The notes beneath the pieces are model-generated. The model was not told the DNA's origin. It was given only the letters and a program-made list of their open reading frames with translations, and made no database searches. The position numbers and the translations under genes were made by a program. Below are positions 31,961 through 32,360 of a stretch of 32,360 nt of DNA, one piece after another (within the stretch, counting starts at the first letter, position 1; each line of letters starts with the position of its first letter). Source of the stretch: a bacterium (GTDB lineage Bacteria > UBP6 > UBA1177 > JAKLFG01); NCBI GenBank assembly GCA_022711315.1, contig JAKLFG010000027.1, forward strand, positions 1-32,360, written 5' to 3'.

Positions 31961-31989
31961 TTGCTTCGTTTTGCCGGCGGGAGTATCTT
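31961..31989 (+). promoter_or_regulatory. Promoter module copy 3 (GNAT acetyltransferase gene)
   Basis: TTGCTT, exactly 17 bases with GCCGGC and a G-rich end, TATCTT, followed by GGAGGCTGTC and ATG. The interval from -35 to start codon is 53 bases, against 54 in copy 2, confirming they are homologous units. Confidence 0.7.
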
Positions 31990-32013
31990 TAGGGGTCACT
32001 CACGGAGGCTGTC

Positions 32014-32360
32014 ATGACCTACTATCCTAAAGTTATCGGGAAGAAGTGTTACCTGTCGCCCATCCGCGCCGAGGATGCGGCGATCTACACGCGCTGGTTC
32101 AACGACCTCGAGGTCCAGAAGAACCTTATCATCCCGGTGCCGATCATCACGCTTGAGTCGGAGAAGGAGTGGATAACGAATATCGGCAAACGGGAGGACA
32201 CGGTCGTCTTCGCCATCGTCGAGAAGAAGGGCAACACTCTCATCGGCAATGCGGGGCTTCACCAGATAAACCTCCGGAATCGCTCCGCCGAGTTCGGCAT
32301 CGTCATCGGCGAAAAGAAGTTCTGGGGCAAAGGGTTCGGGACCGAGGCGACCAACCTCGT
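32014..32360 (+). CDS. GNAT-family N-acetyltransferase (3' end outside window)
   Basis: 115 codons are visible and remain open at the window edge. MTYYPKVIGKKCYLSPI leads to RAEDAAIYTRWFNDLEV, the N-terminal fold of RimJ/RimL-like GNAT enzymes. WITNIGKREDTVVFAIVEK and LIGNAGLHQINLRNRSAEFG are strands 2-4. IVIGEKKFWGKGFGTEA is motif A with the acetyl-CoA pyrophosphate loop, here WGKGFGTEA for the consensus (Q/R)xxGx(G/A). The substrate (protein N-terminus, ribosomal protein or sugar nucleotide) cannot be told without the C-terminus. GGAGG is nine bases upstream. A 5' stub of a paralogue lies at 29551. Confidence 0.9.
   Translation, partial: MTYYPKVIGKKCYLSPIRAEDAAIYTRWFNDLEVQKNLIIPVPIITLESEKEWITNIGKREDTVVFAIVEKKGNTLIGNAGLHQINLRNRSAEFGIVIGEKKFWGKGFGTEATNL

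Noticed and set aside
1..32360. tRNA, rRNA or riboswitch genes
   Set aside because: I saw no cloverleaf with an anticodon arm and T-loop, no rRNA segment, and no cobalamin riboswitch signature upstream of cobO, which is internal to an operon.

Overview
The window is GC-rich bacterial chromosome from a diderm, probably anaerobic or facultative organism. The diderm envelope is shown by RND tripartite efflux genes, a type IV pilus machine and several lipobox-bearing lipoproteins. The anaerobic lean comes from an oxygen-sensitive hybrid-cluster protein with its ferredoxin partner and a ferredoxin-linked indolepyruvate oxidoreductase. Gene order pilB-pilT-pilC-pilS-pilR, HDFNN-type PAS histidine kinases, and collagen-like lipoproteins with DxNGNG-type repeats suggest the former Deltaproteobacteria (Desulfobacterota/Myxococcota-like) or a neighbouring uncultured phylum. 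That placement is inference only; no rRNA or other marker gene is present.

Layout. (1) 1-6800, plus strand: an efflux operon in which two RND permeases flank one lipoprotein adaptor; the first permease is cut by the window edge. (2) 6790-11309, minus strand: a PAS histidine kinase, a small cupin, hcp, and a 4Fe-4S protein; hcp and the 4Fe-4S gene each have a clear sigma-70-type promoter. (3) 11310-12681: a visibly more AT-rich accessory patch with REP-like hairpins, a 17-bp tandem repeat, and an ORF6N-domain gene whose promoter carries a perfect 17-nt palindrome. (4) 12776-17029, plus strand: iorA-iorB and a hybrid histidine kinase in one transcript. (5) 17033-17599, minus strand: a 2H (LigT-like) phosphoesterase. 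(6) 17688-27784, plus strand: a long run from one strong promoter, pilB-pilT-pilC-pilS-pilR-pilD, then a short malic enzyme, a corrinoid adenosyltransferase and a Dabb protein. No pilin gene is present. (7) 27803-32360: an accessory region of small membrane proteins, lipoproteins, a secreted protein and a collagen-like lipoprotein, ending in a GNAT acetyltransferase cut by the window edge.

The most unusual signal is in region 7. A promoter module (-35, a 16-17-nt G-rich spacer, -10) recurs in front of different genes. Two copies are nearly identical over 32 bp. One of these is followed by a ribosome binding site and a dead copy of the first nine codons of the acetyltransferase gene at 32014. 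The fragment differs from the living gene only at synonymous positions, apart from a lost start codon, so it looks like the stub of a former paralogue. Most of the best promoters in the window keep a spacer of exactly 17 nt.

How the genes fit together. Regions 2 and 4 are two redox units (nitrosative-stress defence; aromatic amino-acid fermentation) separated by the accessory patch. Each unit adjoins a paralogous HDFNN kinase. Region 6 supplies the pilus motors, platform, signal transduction and prepilin processing, but must rely on pilins encoded elsewhere.
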